Source of the DNA: Achatina immaculata
Taxonomy: Eukaryota; Mollusca; Gastropoda; Stylommatophora; Achatinidae
NCBI GenBank assembly: GCA_009760885.1
Contig: CM019715.1
Span: forward strand, 23,835,642-23,899,641
DNA length: 64,000 nucleotides
Direction of reading: 5' to 3'
This document shows, in pieces, positions 10,653-21,554 of this stretch (the stretch's first letter is position 1; each line of letters starts with the position of its first letter). A model generated the notes under the pieces. The model did not search any database. It was not told the origin of the DNA and saw only the letters and a program-made list of their open reading frames with translations. Position numbers and translations under genes: made by a program.

Positions 10653-11187
10653 TGGGGTAAAGCAGGGATGTGACTTTGCACCTACACTGGGGTAAAGCAG
10701 GGATGTGTCCTTGCACCTACACTGGGGTAAAGCAGAGATGTGTCCTTGCACCTACTCTGGGGTAAAGCAGAGATGTGTCCTTGCACCTACATGGGGTAAA
10801 GCAGGGATATGTCCTTGCATCTACATGGGGTAAAGCAGAGGTGTGACTTTGCACCTACACTGGGGTAAAGCAGAGATGTGTCCTTGCACCTACGTGGGGT
10901 AAAGCAGGGATGTGTCCTTGCACCTACACTGGGGTAAAGCAGAGATGTGTCCTTGCACCTACTCTGGGGTAAAGCAGAGATGTGTCCTTGCACCTACATG
11001 GGGTAAAGCAGGGATATGTCCTTGCATCTACATGGGGTAAAGCAGAGGTGTGACTTTGCACCTACACTGGGGTAAAGCAGAGATGTGTCCTTGCACCTAC
11101 GTGGGGTAAAGCAGGGATGTGTCCTTGCACCTACACTGGGGTAAAGCAGAGATGTGTCCTTGCACCTACACTGGGGTAAAGCAGGGA
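10653..11187 (+). repeat. 34/35-bp satellite derived from the LINE reverse transcriptase motif GVKQGCVLAPTL
   Basis: Units read GGGGTAAAGCAGGGATGTGT then CCTTGCACCTACACT (35 bases) or with the last T or CT lost (34 bases). There are about 15 copies. The first copy continues the LINE-F frame (VTCGVKQGC) and the last runs into GVKQGFILSPTLFSMVLSAM, so the unit is the reverse transcriptase motif B itself. A block of six units repeats almost exactly with a 207-bp period (for example the CTACTCTGGGG variant at about 10752 and 10959). Confidence 0.95.
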
Positions 11188-12314
11188 TTTATCCTTTCAC
11201 CCACACTCTTCAGCATGGTGCTCTCGGCCATGCCTATGGACGCTTCCGGAAGCTCTAGCGAAAATTATATTTCGTTAAAGTATAGAACAGATGAAAAGCT
11301 CTTCAATTTAAGGGAACAGAAGCTGTTTCAAAAGTTAAGATTGAGAAAATCAAAGACTTTCTGTTTGCCGATGATCGTGCACTAAACGCTAACTCAACAT
11401 CTAACATGCAAACTATTACTGATAACTTCTCGGCGGCATGGGACACTTTTGGCCTTACGATAAACATTGGAAAAACAAGTTGTATATCAACCCGCCCCCA
11501 ACAAAGAATATACTGACCCGGAAATCATGATAAAGGGACAAAAGCTAAAATCCGTAAAAAATGTCACTTAGCTTGGCAGTACCCTTTCTAGCGCAGTCTT
11601 GATGCTGAAATCAGCAACAGAATAGCTAAAGCCAGCGCAGAATTTGAGATGCTACGAAAAAATGTATTGGAAAAAAAGGACAGCGTTACTACCAAGTTAA
11701 AGGTCTATAAAGCTGTCTTTCTGACCGCACTAATGAATCCAGCCGAAACATGGACAGTCTACAGTAGACATGCAAGACAACTAAATCATTTCCATCTAGG
11801 CTGTCTCAGGAAAATGCTAAACATCACATGGCAGCAACTGATTCCTGATACTAAAGTCCTTACAAGAGCTAAAATTCCAAGCATCTACACAATGTTTCAA
11901 AAGGAACAAATCAGTTTGACAGGGCATGTGGTCAGAATGAGTAACACTCAACTGCCCGAACAGCTCCTATATGGGGAACTTCTGAACGGAAAACGGAAAG
12001 CAGGAGGGCAAAAAAAGCAATACAAGGATATGCTCAAAACCTCAGTCAAAACTTTAGGGATAGACACAAATTCCTAGGAGTCCAAAGCACAAGTCCGCCC
12101 ATCATGGATGGGTATAACCAATCTGGGTGCCCAAAGAGATGAGCGCTCAAGAATTGAAAGTGCCCAGCACAAACACGCAATGCAAAAAACCAAGGCAGCA
12201 CAAACACCCACAACTGAATCTGGACATACATGTTCCATGTGTGGCAAAACCTTTAGAGCTCGTATAGGGCTAGCTGGTCATGCATGGACACACCTCACAG
12301 CTCACCTTATTTAG
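11188..12314 (+). pseudogene. LINE-F reverse transcriptase C-terminal half with zinc finger
   Basis: After the satellite the protein resumes: SPTLFSMVLSAM, then FADD-like sequence degraded as FLFADDRAL near 11357-11380 (frameshifted), LKVYKAVFLTALMNPAETWT, RHARQLNHFHLGCLRKML, ISLTGHVVRM and GKRKAGGQKKQYKDMLKTS. It ends at 12312 with CSMCGKTFRARIGLAGHAWT, a CxxC...H...H zinc finger. Such C-terminal fingers are typical of this LINE type and probably bind its RNA or DNA. At least three frameshifts are present. Confidence 0.85.
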
Positions 12315-12463
12315 ACTAATATGAAGCTGTGGTCATCATCGAAAACGATGGACGAACAAGAACAACAACAACTGATTACTAGTAAATCCAAGGCGAGAGT
12401 TTGTCTACTGACTATGACACTGTTACTTAGGTTGTTCACGTTGTTTGTTTTTTTTCTCCTAAG

Positions 12464-12566
12464 GTATGGGAATTCGCGTGACCAATGTGTGACTCAGCGT
12501 TCCACATTAGAGGAGGATGTAGCGAAGAATCCAGACCAAGTTTTACGGAGCAGGCAACCATTGTAA
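12464..12566 (+). CDS. aoc: copper amine oxidase, last exon
   Basis: The acceptor (T-rich tract, then AAG ending at 12463) joins the split Arg codon from 8224, and 33 codons follow (YGNSRDQCVTQRSTLEEDVA, then NPDQVLRSRQPL) before TAA at 12564-12566. The phase match and the Cys near the C-terminus fit an animal amine oxidase tail, which is poorly conserved, so this call rests mostly on phase, acceptor and the polyadenylation signal 130 bases downstream. Confidence 0.75.
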
Positions 12567-12694
12567 TTGAAATTGTTGCAAACCTTGCAACCGCATTATC
12601 AGTTTTTCTTGTATACTTGCTTCTGTTCTAATTTTGTTTCTAATACTGTTTGAAACGTTTGCTGTTCGAAGTTCATGTCCTTGTAATTCTGTTC

Positions 12695-12700
12695 AATAAA
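12695..12700 (+). terminator. polyadenylation signal AATAAA of the amine oxidase gene
   Basis: Canonical hexamer 129 bases after the stop codon, in AT-rich sequence. It is the likely 3' end of the transcript, with cleavage expected about 15-25 bases later. Confidence 0.7.
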
Positions 12701-12719
12701 AGTGAAATACAATAACTTT

Positions 12720-13384
12720 TGTTTTAGTTTTGCACTTACTGCAAGAAAATATAAATGAATAAGGAAATAAGATGTCTATTGATGCTGCTGAACATGTATT
12801 TGTATAAGAGATAATAAGTTATTTTTTCTTTGTCTGCTGATAACGGAGGTACGTGATAAGTGTAGTGTAGATTCTGCACAGAAACGGGAAAAAAAATCAC
12901 AAATGAATGAATGAATGATCTTTATTTTTGAAGGGTAAAAAATTCGGCACGCGTGCCCGTCTTGCATTCTGGCCTTCATCACTCCATCTTTCATTCTTCA
13001 CAAACAGCCCAATAATAACTGGCCACCAATCATCACATTAAATTCCACTAATACGATACCGTAGAAGGACCCGATAGAAATAGTCGAACTTCAAAAGCCG
13101 TGGAGAAACACATTTCTTCTTGTTAAAATATGCACAGTGCTCATAAACACGCGCATACACAAAATATACATTCATTCATAACTAAGCGTATGAACACATG
13201 AGGGAGCCGCGTTAGCCCATTTGATTAGTCACTCGGTCGCTGATCGGACGACAGTGGCGGTCAGACAGTGGCTTACAAAAAACTCCCAGGATTCACCCAG
13301 CCTCAAGAGAAAACATAGGTACCAGGGTTTTGTTTGAATTTTCTAATGAAAGAAGCAGATACATAGAACAGACCTGGCTAGACT
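12720..13384. other. intergenic stretch, possible LINE or SINE tail
   Basis: Mostly unassigned. On the - strand, 12995 to 12904 ends in AATAAAGATCATTCATTCATT, which looks like the (ATTC)n tail of a LINE or SINE. No coding domain was recognised. Confidence 0.4.
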
Positions 13385-13740
13385 ACAAAGTGTATACAAT
13401 GGAGGGAAAAAGCAGAGATAACAGAAATCAGCATGTGGCAAATAAGTCTAAGTAGTAATCAAGAAAAGAAGGTGGGCATACGTGGGTCACGTGATGAGAA
13501 GAAACAGAGAATCACAAAGCAAGCCATCAAGTAGAAAACATCTGGAAAAAGAAAAAGAGGCCGACTTCGAGACCCTAAAGAGAACACTGACAGAAGAGGC
13601 TGAAATGACTGGCATCAAATCCCTTGATAAAACTGAAAGACTCGCCGAGACTAGAGACCCGTGGCGAGATACGCCGCAAGGCCTATGTGACGCTTGATGG
13701 TACGGGAAGGATGTAAGATTACAATGTAGATAAATAGATA
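13385..13740 (+). mobile_element. LINE-C 3' end, 5'-truncated copy
   Basis: Encodes RRWAYVGHVMRRN-like sequence (13470-13510, with a frameshift), a GRP-RET-LKRTL region, EMTGIKSLDKTERLAETRDP and a terminal LCDA stop at 13694-13697, then GGTACGGGAAGGATGTAAGA. It aligns with the copies at 1-140 and 27790-28078. The tail faces a reversed copy 115 bases away. Confidence 0.8.
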
Positions 13741-13856
13741 TACAGTGACTAGCCAAGTGACGGTAGCCAAGATCAATGCAACGAGATTTCTCAAAACGAG
13801 GGTAAAGGATTCTATTGTGACTGCAGTTATCTCCAATAGACAAACAGATTAAAAAA

Positions 13857-14095
13857 TGAATCTTATCTTATATCTTATATCCTTCCCGTGTCGTTAAACG
13901 TCACATATTCAGTGGCAAAGTAGTTCGCCAATTTTTCCTGTCTTCGGCGAGTCTTTCAACCTCATCAAAGGATTTTATGCCTGTTAATTTGGCCTCTCTT
14001 AATAATGTCCTCTTCTGAGTTTCACGCGGTCTGCCTCTTTTTATTCGGCCTGTTGTGTTCAACTTGATAGCTTGTTTTGGGATTCTCTGATCATT
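13857..14095 (-). mobile_element. LINE-C 3' end, reversed copy
   Basis: The reverse complement ends in GGAAGGATATAAGATATAAG and carries the same terminal coding sequence (GIKSFDEVERLAEDRKNWR) as the copy at 1-140, with GRIKRGRPRET upstream. It lies tail to tail with the copy ending at 13740. Confidence 0.82.
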
Positions 14096-14480
14096 TAAAA
14101 ATGAATACTCAAATAAAAATATCTACCTTCACAGCGTGGCGCACTGGATTACTCTGCTCACGTGGATGATAGTGGTTGTGAGAAAACAGGATGTTTCAGC
14201 TCAGTTTCTTCAGTCCGCGGCGTCGTCCAGATCTCAACAGCAAACAAAAACAAAACAACATCAAGCAAAAACAAAACAGTAAACAAAATATAATGTGAAC
14301 AGAAAAGCTGACGTATTATGCAGAAATAAAAGATATAGAACAAATTAAATAGTGTCAAACGCCAATTATTTCTTTCAGCCACAAACACGATCTGTAGCAG
14401 TATACGGGAGATAACTGTTGTTTTTAACAGAAAGCAATTGTTATATGATTCTCTTTTTGAACTTCCGGGGTAGGGGTCGG
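14096..14480. other. no recognised feature
   Basis: AT-rich intergenic sequence; I see no gene, tandem repeat or known element. Confidence 0.5.
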
Positions 14481-14770
14481 TCGAGATCCTTCTAGAACGT
14501 CACGTGAGCTGAGAAACCCCTGACACATGTGGGAGAGACTGAGTGGGCAGGCAGTCTACGTCTGGATGTGAAACTGTGCATGGACTTTTGTTACTCTGCT
14601 GAAGATGCATTGTCCTGTGTTCGTGGCTGGAACGTGTGATTGGACTTGCCATATGCCAGGGCAAGCTGCCGGCAGTCTACAATCCGTCATTATCATTATC
14701 ATCAAGCTTATTGAATAAATGTTGTATCAACTTAGCACGCAGGACTGGCTTGACTTTCCACACATTGTTG
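14481..14770 (+). mobile_element. possible solo LTR fragment
   Basis: GC-richer block with a polyadenylation-like GAATAAATG (14713-14721) near its end, followed by ACACATTGTTGTGCCAGCGC, which resembles an LTR end plus start of internal sequence. No protein domain and no clear terminal repeat pair was found, so this is only a suggestion from composition and layout. Confidence 0.25.
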
Positions 14771-14983
14771 TGCCAGCGCACTGGTTAGCAAGAATCTGGG
14801 GAGTGAAACTAAGTCTGGAGACGGCGGACAGCTAATTCAGAAACTACCCAGTTTTCAGAAGACGGTCCAAGAATGTAAACAGCCAGTATCAAACCAGTGC
14901 CCCACGAGACCCAAGCAAAGCTAGTGCCGCCCAAGGCAAACAATTAGGCATATACAGGCACCCAGCCAATTCAACATTTAGGC

Positions 14984-14988
<5 letters not shown>

Positions 14989-15040
<52 letters not shown>

Positions 15041-15043
15041 TAA
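14989..15043. repeat. (TA)n microsatellite
   Basis: About 25 TA units, interrupted once near the 3' end by CA. Can form cruciforms; no other role evident. Confidence 0.95.
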
Positions 15044-15329
15044 CACGCATCAGACATCTTAAAAAATTATTTGTGTGACAGCAGCTTTATGAATATTTAA
15101 TTCTGAGTGTTCGTGACTTGATTCGTAAGTTTCAACTTAAACGTCTTTTCATGAACAACAACTCTGCAGCGTGATCACTGTCCACGACCTTTTTATATAA
15201 AGTTGCCGCAAACTCGGTTCGCCTCATCTCACTGGCTGTTGCTGTGATCTCTCTTGATTATATGCAGATAAACCAACTTTAAAATCCTGGTACAGTTCTG
15301 CCCAGCAGAAAACTATCTATCTGTTGCCT

Positions 15330-15845
15330 TGGTGACTGGCGTTCGGTATAATGCGTTCACACAACTGCTTGCTCCGAGTGCTGATTATAAAATGTGGTGG
15401 TGTTCTTTGTCCTTACCATCTAGTTAATCCATCCAGCATTTTCTCTCTCTGTCTACCTCGGTCTCTTTTGCCTTCTATTTTTCCTGTTGTCACAATGCAT
15501 TTTAGCTTGCCTCGTCGTAAGAATCTGGATTGTCTTTTCATGATTTTTGCTACCTTTTGTCTTGTCTCTCCAGCCTCTCTCAGAACCTCCTTGTTTGGTT
15601 TCTTTGCTGTCCATGTTACTCATATTCTTCTAAGGAACCACATTTCAGTGGCTTCCAGTTGGCGTTGTACTTCGTTAGTGACTGACCATGCCTTGCTTCC
15701 GTACAATAAAACTGACGATGTTGCAATAGAGTACTATTTCCCTCACAGTGATTTTTATAACAGAATACTCTTCATTTTCTCAAACATTATTTTGGTGTGC
15801 ATTATTCTGCTCTTTATCTCAGTTAGGGCATCTTCCATCTGAGCT
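15330..15845 (-). pseudogene. LINE-E-related reverse transcriptase C-terminus
   Basis: The reverse complement encodes, with frameshifts and stops, WFLRRI..VTWTAKKPNKEVL, FLRRGKLKCIVTTGKIEG and KRDRGRQRE. These match the C-terminal region of the elements at 25295-26615 and 36655-39760. It is a 5'-truncated, degraded copy in the intergenic region. Confidence 0.75.
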
Positions 15846-16168
15846 GAAGACAAAGATGACTAAAGTAAGTGGCAAAAATGAATGAGAGCCTATCTTCAAG
15901 TAAATATACCATGTCGACGACAGTGAAAAGTTTATGGGGGAAAAGTTGTTTTTGTCATGTGTTAAATATGACTTCAGTACTTCATATCCATATATGTGTG
16001 TGTGTTTAGCAGTTTTGGATATAAAACTTTTTTTTGTACCAACTGTCTCACTGATGCACATTTTAGTTATTCATATACTCAGATGTTTTATTCATACTGT
16101 GCAGTCTCAAGTTTCTCAAAAAAGAACGATTTCCACACACACACAAAATCATTACATTTAATCAAAGT

Positions 16169-16672
16169 TTCTTCCACACTTATATAAGTCTTATATAATC
16201 ATCCTATACAAGATTTTAAGGGCATGCATTTTTCCCATCACAACATATGCATGTGAGACCTGGACACTTAACAAAACAGACAAGAAACGCATAAATCCCT
16301 TTGAATGTAAATGCTACAGAAGAGTTCTTCAAATATCATGGTCACAAAAAAGAACAAATATAGACATACTACACGAACTTAATATTGAAGAAGGCTGGCT
16401 AGCAAAGAGAATTAAACAAATAAAACTGAACTATTTTGAACACATTAAACGTCATGATAATCTAGAGAAGACTGTCTTGGAAAGGTACATAATGGGAGAA
16501 AGAAAGAGAGGAAGACCAAGGCGAAGATGGCTGCAAGACATCGTTGATGATCTGCAAAGGGATGCATCAGCAGCAGGCCATCTTGCTCACAACCGAGAGG
16601 CCTACAGGAGTGCTATTAGGGAGGCAAAGTTCTGCAAGAGACATGCAAATGAATGAATGAATTCTTCCACAC
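16169..16672 (+). mobile_element. LINE-B 3' end with target-site duplication
   Basis: TTCTTCCACAC occurs at 16169-16179 and 16662-16672. Between them the sequence encodes the LINE-B C-terminus (TTYACETWTLNKT, FECKCYRRVLQISWSQKRTN, GRPRRRWLQDIVDDLQRDAS, then EAKFCKRHANE) and ends in (GAAT)n that contains the stop codon. The body is about 480 bases, truncated at its 5' end. Confidence 0.9.
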
Positions 16673-16853
16673 AAACTTAATTAATTTTCTCTGTAACTTA
16701 CATGTTCTTCCATACCAAATTTGCTCTTCTGTATTCACTTTTCTTTCTTCCACAATAAAACTTTATTAAAGCCATCCTGAACTATGAAGGCCCAAGCCAT
16801 GTTTTTTTTTTTTTATTCTCATCTCATCGTCTAGCCTGAAATCATCGCAAGGA

Positions 16854-16966
16854 ATACTTCAGGGAATTTTCATCCAGCTTTGAAGATTTCTCAAAAGACC
16901 ATTGCAAGGAATACTTCAGGGAATTTTCATCCAGCTTTGAAGATTTCTCAAAAGACCATTATACAT
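16854..16966. repeat. 57-bp tandem duplication
   Basis: GCAAGGAATACTTCAGGGAA and the 37 bases after it occur twice in a row with no visible difference over the unit, so the duplication is recent. Confidence 0.9.
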
Positions 16967-17309
16967 AGAAAAGAGAGAGAGAGGTTCTGTGTAGAAATGC
17001 TGCATCGTTAGCAGAAAAGACAAGGATGAAGATGCTGAAACAAGTGCAGGGAGACTTTATCTTGTAAAATTATTGTGTATTAATATGATCATGTGTCTCA
17101 GTTCAGTCAGACATTGGTAGAATCAGACTTCAGAGAGGTTGTTCATGAAAATGCCTTCTCAAGAATTTTTGCATTTCTGTAAACAGCAGAGACCTCATTT
17201 ATTTCAATTTTATTTGTAGTTTCAAAATTAGTTTCAAGAATCTGGTATTTTGTTGTTACATGGTTATGCACTCATTTATTTCATTTTGTTCCATTTGTCA
17301 GTTATATAT

Positions 17310-17455
17310 ATATATCTGACTCGTTGATGATCTGCAAATGGATGCATCAGCAGCAGGCCATCTTGCTCACAACTGAAAGGCCTACAGGAGAGCTGTTAGG
17401 GAGGAAAAGTTCCGCAAGGGACATGCAAATGAATGAATGAATGAATATATCTGAC
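17310..17455 (+). mobile_element. very short LINE-B 3' end with target-site duplication
   Basis: ATATATCTGAC lies at 17310-17320 and 17445-17455. The 124 bases between encode only DDLQMDASAAGHLAHN, a stop, and the GHANE terminus with its (GAAT)n tail. It is a clean example of extreme 5' truncation during target-primed reverse transcription. Confidence 0.9.
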
Positions 17456-18266
17456 ACTTGTTTTCTGGAATATCAGTAATCAGTATGTGACTTCATTAAA
17501 GATGAATGCCCTGGTTAAGATGCTACAACAACTGAATGATGACAGTTGTTTCTTTAATATATTTACATACATATATTAATTAATATTGACCAGAATCTGA
17601 TCTGCATTCTTCTTTCTGTAGCAGTTTTCAGTCTTCTAGAATTTGCTGAACAAATTCTTCTTTATTCTCACTCTCTTCTCAACAGATAATGAGATCTAAA
17701 TGGATCTCTTTCCTCTGCTTTAATTCATTCTCAGATGTGAATTACTGCCCCTTATGTTAATGCTGTTTCAATAAACCTTGGCAGTCTCAATACATGTTTT
17801 CTTTAGCTGAGACTACCAGTGCCCAACAGCTATACCTTTAATGTGCTATATGACCTACAGTTTTGCAGTTTATGTTCAGCTGTTACTTCAGATGCATTAA
17901 CTGATATACTGAGCTGGTTCCTTTTTTCATTGTAAAATTGGAAGCAAACTCCTATATACACCTGTTTCAGTGTATTAGTCATGATAATGGTCCTTGTATT
18001 CTGGACGGTATGTCCCTCACTGTACAATAGCTGATGACACAAGTCCTGTATTGAATTACAATTATTCTCATGCTCGTAAGGTTTTACAATCCAAAAGAAC
18101 TCATCTTATACAATTATACACATGAAGGATTTGCCCTACAGTTTATTTAGTGCCTGAATAAATTAAATTAGTAGGGTCTCCATTTTTCTAGGCCTCATCT
18201 TCTAGATATGAAGTGATCACTTTCAACTTCATTGTTTCTCACTATGGGTGCACCTGGAATTTTTCC

Positions 18267-18380
18267 CAAACCACCTTCTTGAAGTAAGAATTTTTCTACA
18301 AACCACCTTCTTGAAGTAAGAATTTTTCTACAAACCACCTTCTTGAAGTAAGAATTTTTCTGCAAACTCCTTTCTTGAAA
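18267..18380. repeat. 32-bp tandem repeat, 3-4 copies
   Basis: The unit is CAAACCACCTTCTTGAAGTA plus AGAATTTTTCTA. The outer copies diverge (CAAACTCCTTTCTTGAAATA). No coding sense. Confidence 0.85.
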
Positions 18381-18424
18381 TAAGGTATGAGTTCTCTAGC
18401 TATCTTTACCACTCTCTGCACATA

Positions 18425-18504
18425 AAATCATTTCTAACTCTGCTGCAGTTCTTGGTGACTTAAATTAAAGTCACCAAGAACCGCAGCAGAGTTAGAAATG
18501 ATTT
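18425..18504. repeat. 80-bp near-perfect palindrome
   Basis: The left arm from AAATCATTTCTAACTCTGCT is the reverse complement of the right arm ending AGCAGAGTTAGAAATGATTT. The arms are about 37 bases with one mismatch (CTGCAGTTC against CTGCGGTTC) and a 4-6 base loop (AAATTA). A transcript from either strand would fold into a long hairpin. It lies downstream of the DCLK stop codon. Confidence 0.93.
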
Positions 18505-20759
18505 GTCTGCTTGATCAGTCTGCTTAAATATTATTATGATTTACATCAATTTTTTTCTTTTTTTGGCTTAAATTTTCTGCCGACTAATTAACTGTAATCA
18601 ATTATTAAAAGGATGCCTCTTTTTTTTTGATCAGTTGAAACAATTTTGAGCATAAACTTACAAGCATAAACTGACGTGGGAAAGTGTTACAAACACAAAA
18701 TAATTTTACGGAAACATCTATTTTATACCAAAAATAAAAAAACAGAAGAAGATGTCACAGATATTTAAATTTTATACATAAAAAAATTACAATTACAAGG
18801 AAATTCAATGGTTAAAAGATTTGTATGTAAAACTTACTATATCAAGCATATCTGCTTTATGTCTTTTAATGGTAATGGCAAATTTATATCATAAAAGTAC
18901 TGCCAAATTTCTTTTAGTGCATAAATCCTGCAGTAAGTAACCTGCAAACATGAAGACCACCTTGAATATTAACCACTTTTACATTGACAATATAACTAAA
19001 CAACTAAACTCACAGGGAAATGTGCTGGTGTATATTATTATACTGAGATAATTTTAAAAAAAACACAAAACAAGTTCATATAAAAAATGTTACAAAAGGT
19101 AACAAAGAAACTGTTTTACTCTCCTATTAGTAGCACTGCTTTTCTCCAGACAATATTTTCTCTGAAGTCTGTTTACCTCACAATATGTACCTAACATTCA
19201 CTCTCCTTTGTTCTTCCATCTTTCTCTCTCTCACGCACACACAATTTAAACAACAGAACAAAATGTTGTGTTTAAAAAAATTACAACAGAATGAAATACT
19301 CGTGTAAATAGCCTCCTCTTAACATTATATGTTTTGCCTGTATCTGCTAGTGACAGAGATATGTTGCTGTCACACTATTATTAGCACATACTGCTGTCGA
19401 AGTACTTGCAGCAGAGAATGCCTCCAGTATTTATTTAGCAGAGATTATTTTCATTACATTTTTAGCAGCAACTGCTATCAATATAATATTTTAACCAAAA
19501 TGTATATTTACTTGAAATTACTGCTTCCAATGTTTTTTTTTAATTGATAATGCTGGCATTATAATTTTAATGCAGATTGTTGTGAACATTTGTCAGCAGA
19601 GATTACTGTCAATATTTTACTCAGCAAAAGATAAAAGTTATAAGTATATTTCAGCAGAGACAAATATCAATGTTTTTTTTTTTTCCTCAGCAGAGAATGT
19701 AGAAAAAGATGTTTTATGAAAACAAAATCTGGCAACATATTATTGCAGAGACTGTCAATGTAGTTTTAGCAGAGACTTTAGTCAATGCTTAGCTATGCTG
19801 CTAAACTGGCATTCTCTACGCTCGGTCTTTGATGAGGCATAAATTCAGCTCCTGGGCTTCTCTGTAAAAATCTATCCCTTTAATTATTTTAGAATTCCAA
19901 CAAAAATTCAGCTTAAACTTTTCCTATCCATTCTATAAAAAAAAAAAAAAAATGAAGGTGTTGTTGAATCTAACTACCTTTTATTTCATTCTGTTTAGCT
20001 TTTATTTCTTTTGCCTTCATTATTTTTTGACAGCTACATAAAAGGATGACAGAAATACTTTTAAAAAGTAACTTATAGCCCAGATGATTTACTACTTGTT
20101 CAGTGCTAATTTATAACACAAATTATTTTGCATGTCTTTTATTTAGCAAGTTGGAAACAACAAGACTTGTCCACAGAAAACTGTTAGAACAAGGTATAAA
20201 TACTTACTGTAGCTTTGAAAAATTGTAGACAAATTATCTGAGACATTCACATGATTAAAAAAAAAAAACAGTAAGAGAATATCTTACTTCTAGAGTGCTT
20301 TATGTACAAATTTATGAGACTGATCATACAAATTTTGCTCCAATATCATCTTTTTGCATGACTGTCACTTTTCAAATAAAACTGTGATACAGGATTGGAT
20401 TGTCAAAGTTGTTATGCATGAAAAGAAAATAATCTTACAATATGGGAAGGATGATTATACAAACTTATAAAAATTTTATATAAAGATCTACATAAATTGT
20501 GAAAAAAAAACTACAACAGATTAAACAAGACTGCAAATAAAGAACAATTCTTCTATAACATTTTGCTCAAAAAAAAAAAAAAAAAGTCACCTATAACTGA
20601 GCACATACACAATACCATGTAGTATTGAAATAAAGGCCTAAAACATTTCAGTGAAATCATACAGGTACCAAGAAAATTTTCTCCATTTTCAAATTTCAAC
20701 AGAAAATATTTTTTGCTCATACTGCACATATAAAGATGTCCATTAACAAATCCAAAAGC
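18505..20759. other. long AT-rich stretch without recognised genes
   Basis: Very AT-rich, many A and T homopolymers, several GCAGAGA-type near repeats around 19400-19800 (AGCAGAGAYT motif about every 50-60 bases). No coding domain. It lies 4-6 kb beyond the DCLK stop, so it could be distal 3' untranslated or intergenic sequence. Confidence 0.5.
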
Positions 20760-20965
20760 AAAAGAATCAAATCTGAACAAAACTACAGAAAGAAATGGAA
20801 CTGGTTTGGTCATGTACTCCCAGCGACGTCAAGGGAGGAACACCTGAAAGATAACTTGGAAATGAACATTTGCAGCAAAGATGATCAATATGCAAGATGA
20901 CTGTGGTGCCACAAAGGAACTGGCTATGATAAATGGAGAGAACTTGCTCCTGATCTGTAAAACTG
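20760..20965 (+). pseudogene. small LINE C-terminal fragment
   Basis: In one frame it reads KWNWFGHVLPATSREEHLKD and, after a stop, LWCHKGTGYDKWRELAPDL, the W-GHVL ... W-RE-A pattern seen at the C-termini of RTE-like LINEs. It is too short to place in a family. Confidence 0.45.
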
Positions 20966-21027
20966 ACAGTAAAATTAGATAGTGACTACTGTGCTGGTTA
21001 GCACCTAATAAAGGTAGAATTAGGTGT

Positions 21028-21230
21028 ATAGTTCTAGTAATCAAAGTAGATAGAGGTGTATAGTTCTAGTAATCAAAGTAGATAGAGGTGTATAGTTCTA
21101 GTAATCAAAGTAGATAGGGGTGTATAGTTCTAGTAATCAAAGTAGATAGAGGTGTATAGTTCTAGCAATCAAAGTAGATAGAGGTGTATAGTTCTAGCAA
21201 TCAAAGTAGATAGAGGTGTATGGTTCAGTT
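21028..21230. repeat. 32-bp tandem repeat, about 6 copies
   Basis: The unit is GTGTATAGTTCTAGTAATCA plus AAGTAGATAGAG, nearly identical between copies (AGTAATC or AGCAATC). Confidence 0.92.
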
Positions 21231-21554
21231 TTACAAAGCAAAAGAGGGTGTGAAGAAAGTGAGAAAAATACAAATGGTAGGAAGTATAAAAGTAAGATGA
21301 GAATGTATAAATGACAACCGTACAACATCCAGTATTTCAACAGAGCCTTTTTCAAGGATTACATACAAAAACAATACAACACATGAATAAAAAGAAGAAA
21401 AATGAAAATGAAAAACTTAGCTTTGTGGTTAGCACCTAAAGACATGGACTGATGGATGGACACAAAGAGAAGCCTGGTCAATTCTGATAGCAAATTCTTA
21501 AGATAGCAAAGTGGAGTCATTTGTAGGCAGATATGAATAGAAATAGATAATGGA

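Larger units (their letters stand above)
10235..12370 (+). mobile_element. LINE-F, 5'-truncated retrotransposon with C2H2 tail, flanked by target-site duplication
   Basis: The host sequence ACTGATTACTA occurs at 10224-10234 and again at 12371-12381, an 11-base target-site duplication inside the 36-bp minisatellite. The element starts within the reverse transcriptase (SLLSIAGKVLARVLLNRLNR from about 10299, CGFRAVRGTVDMIFAIRQLQ) and ends with an (AAC)n-like tail (about 12357-12370). Frameshifts and stops make it inactive. Its central motif has expanded into a satellite (10653-11187). Confidence 0.9.
8225..12463 (+). other. last amine oxidase intron, expanded by satellites and a LINE
   Basis: The intron holds a 22-bp tandem repeat (8960-9185), a 36-bp minisatellite (9640-10234) and the LINE-F insertion with its internal satellite (10235-12370). 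A stub of the 36-bp array (12371-12418) lies 45 bases before the acceptor. Bases 8225-8960 and 9186-9640 are AT-rich without recognisable features. Confidence 0.8.

Noticed and set aside
8960..11187. Repeat-spacer arrays as a possible CRISPR
   Set aside because: The units are head to tail without unique spacers, and the genome is eukaryotic.
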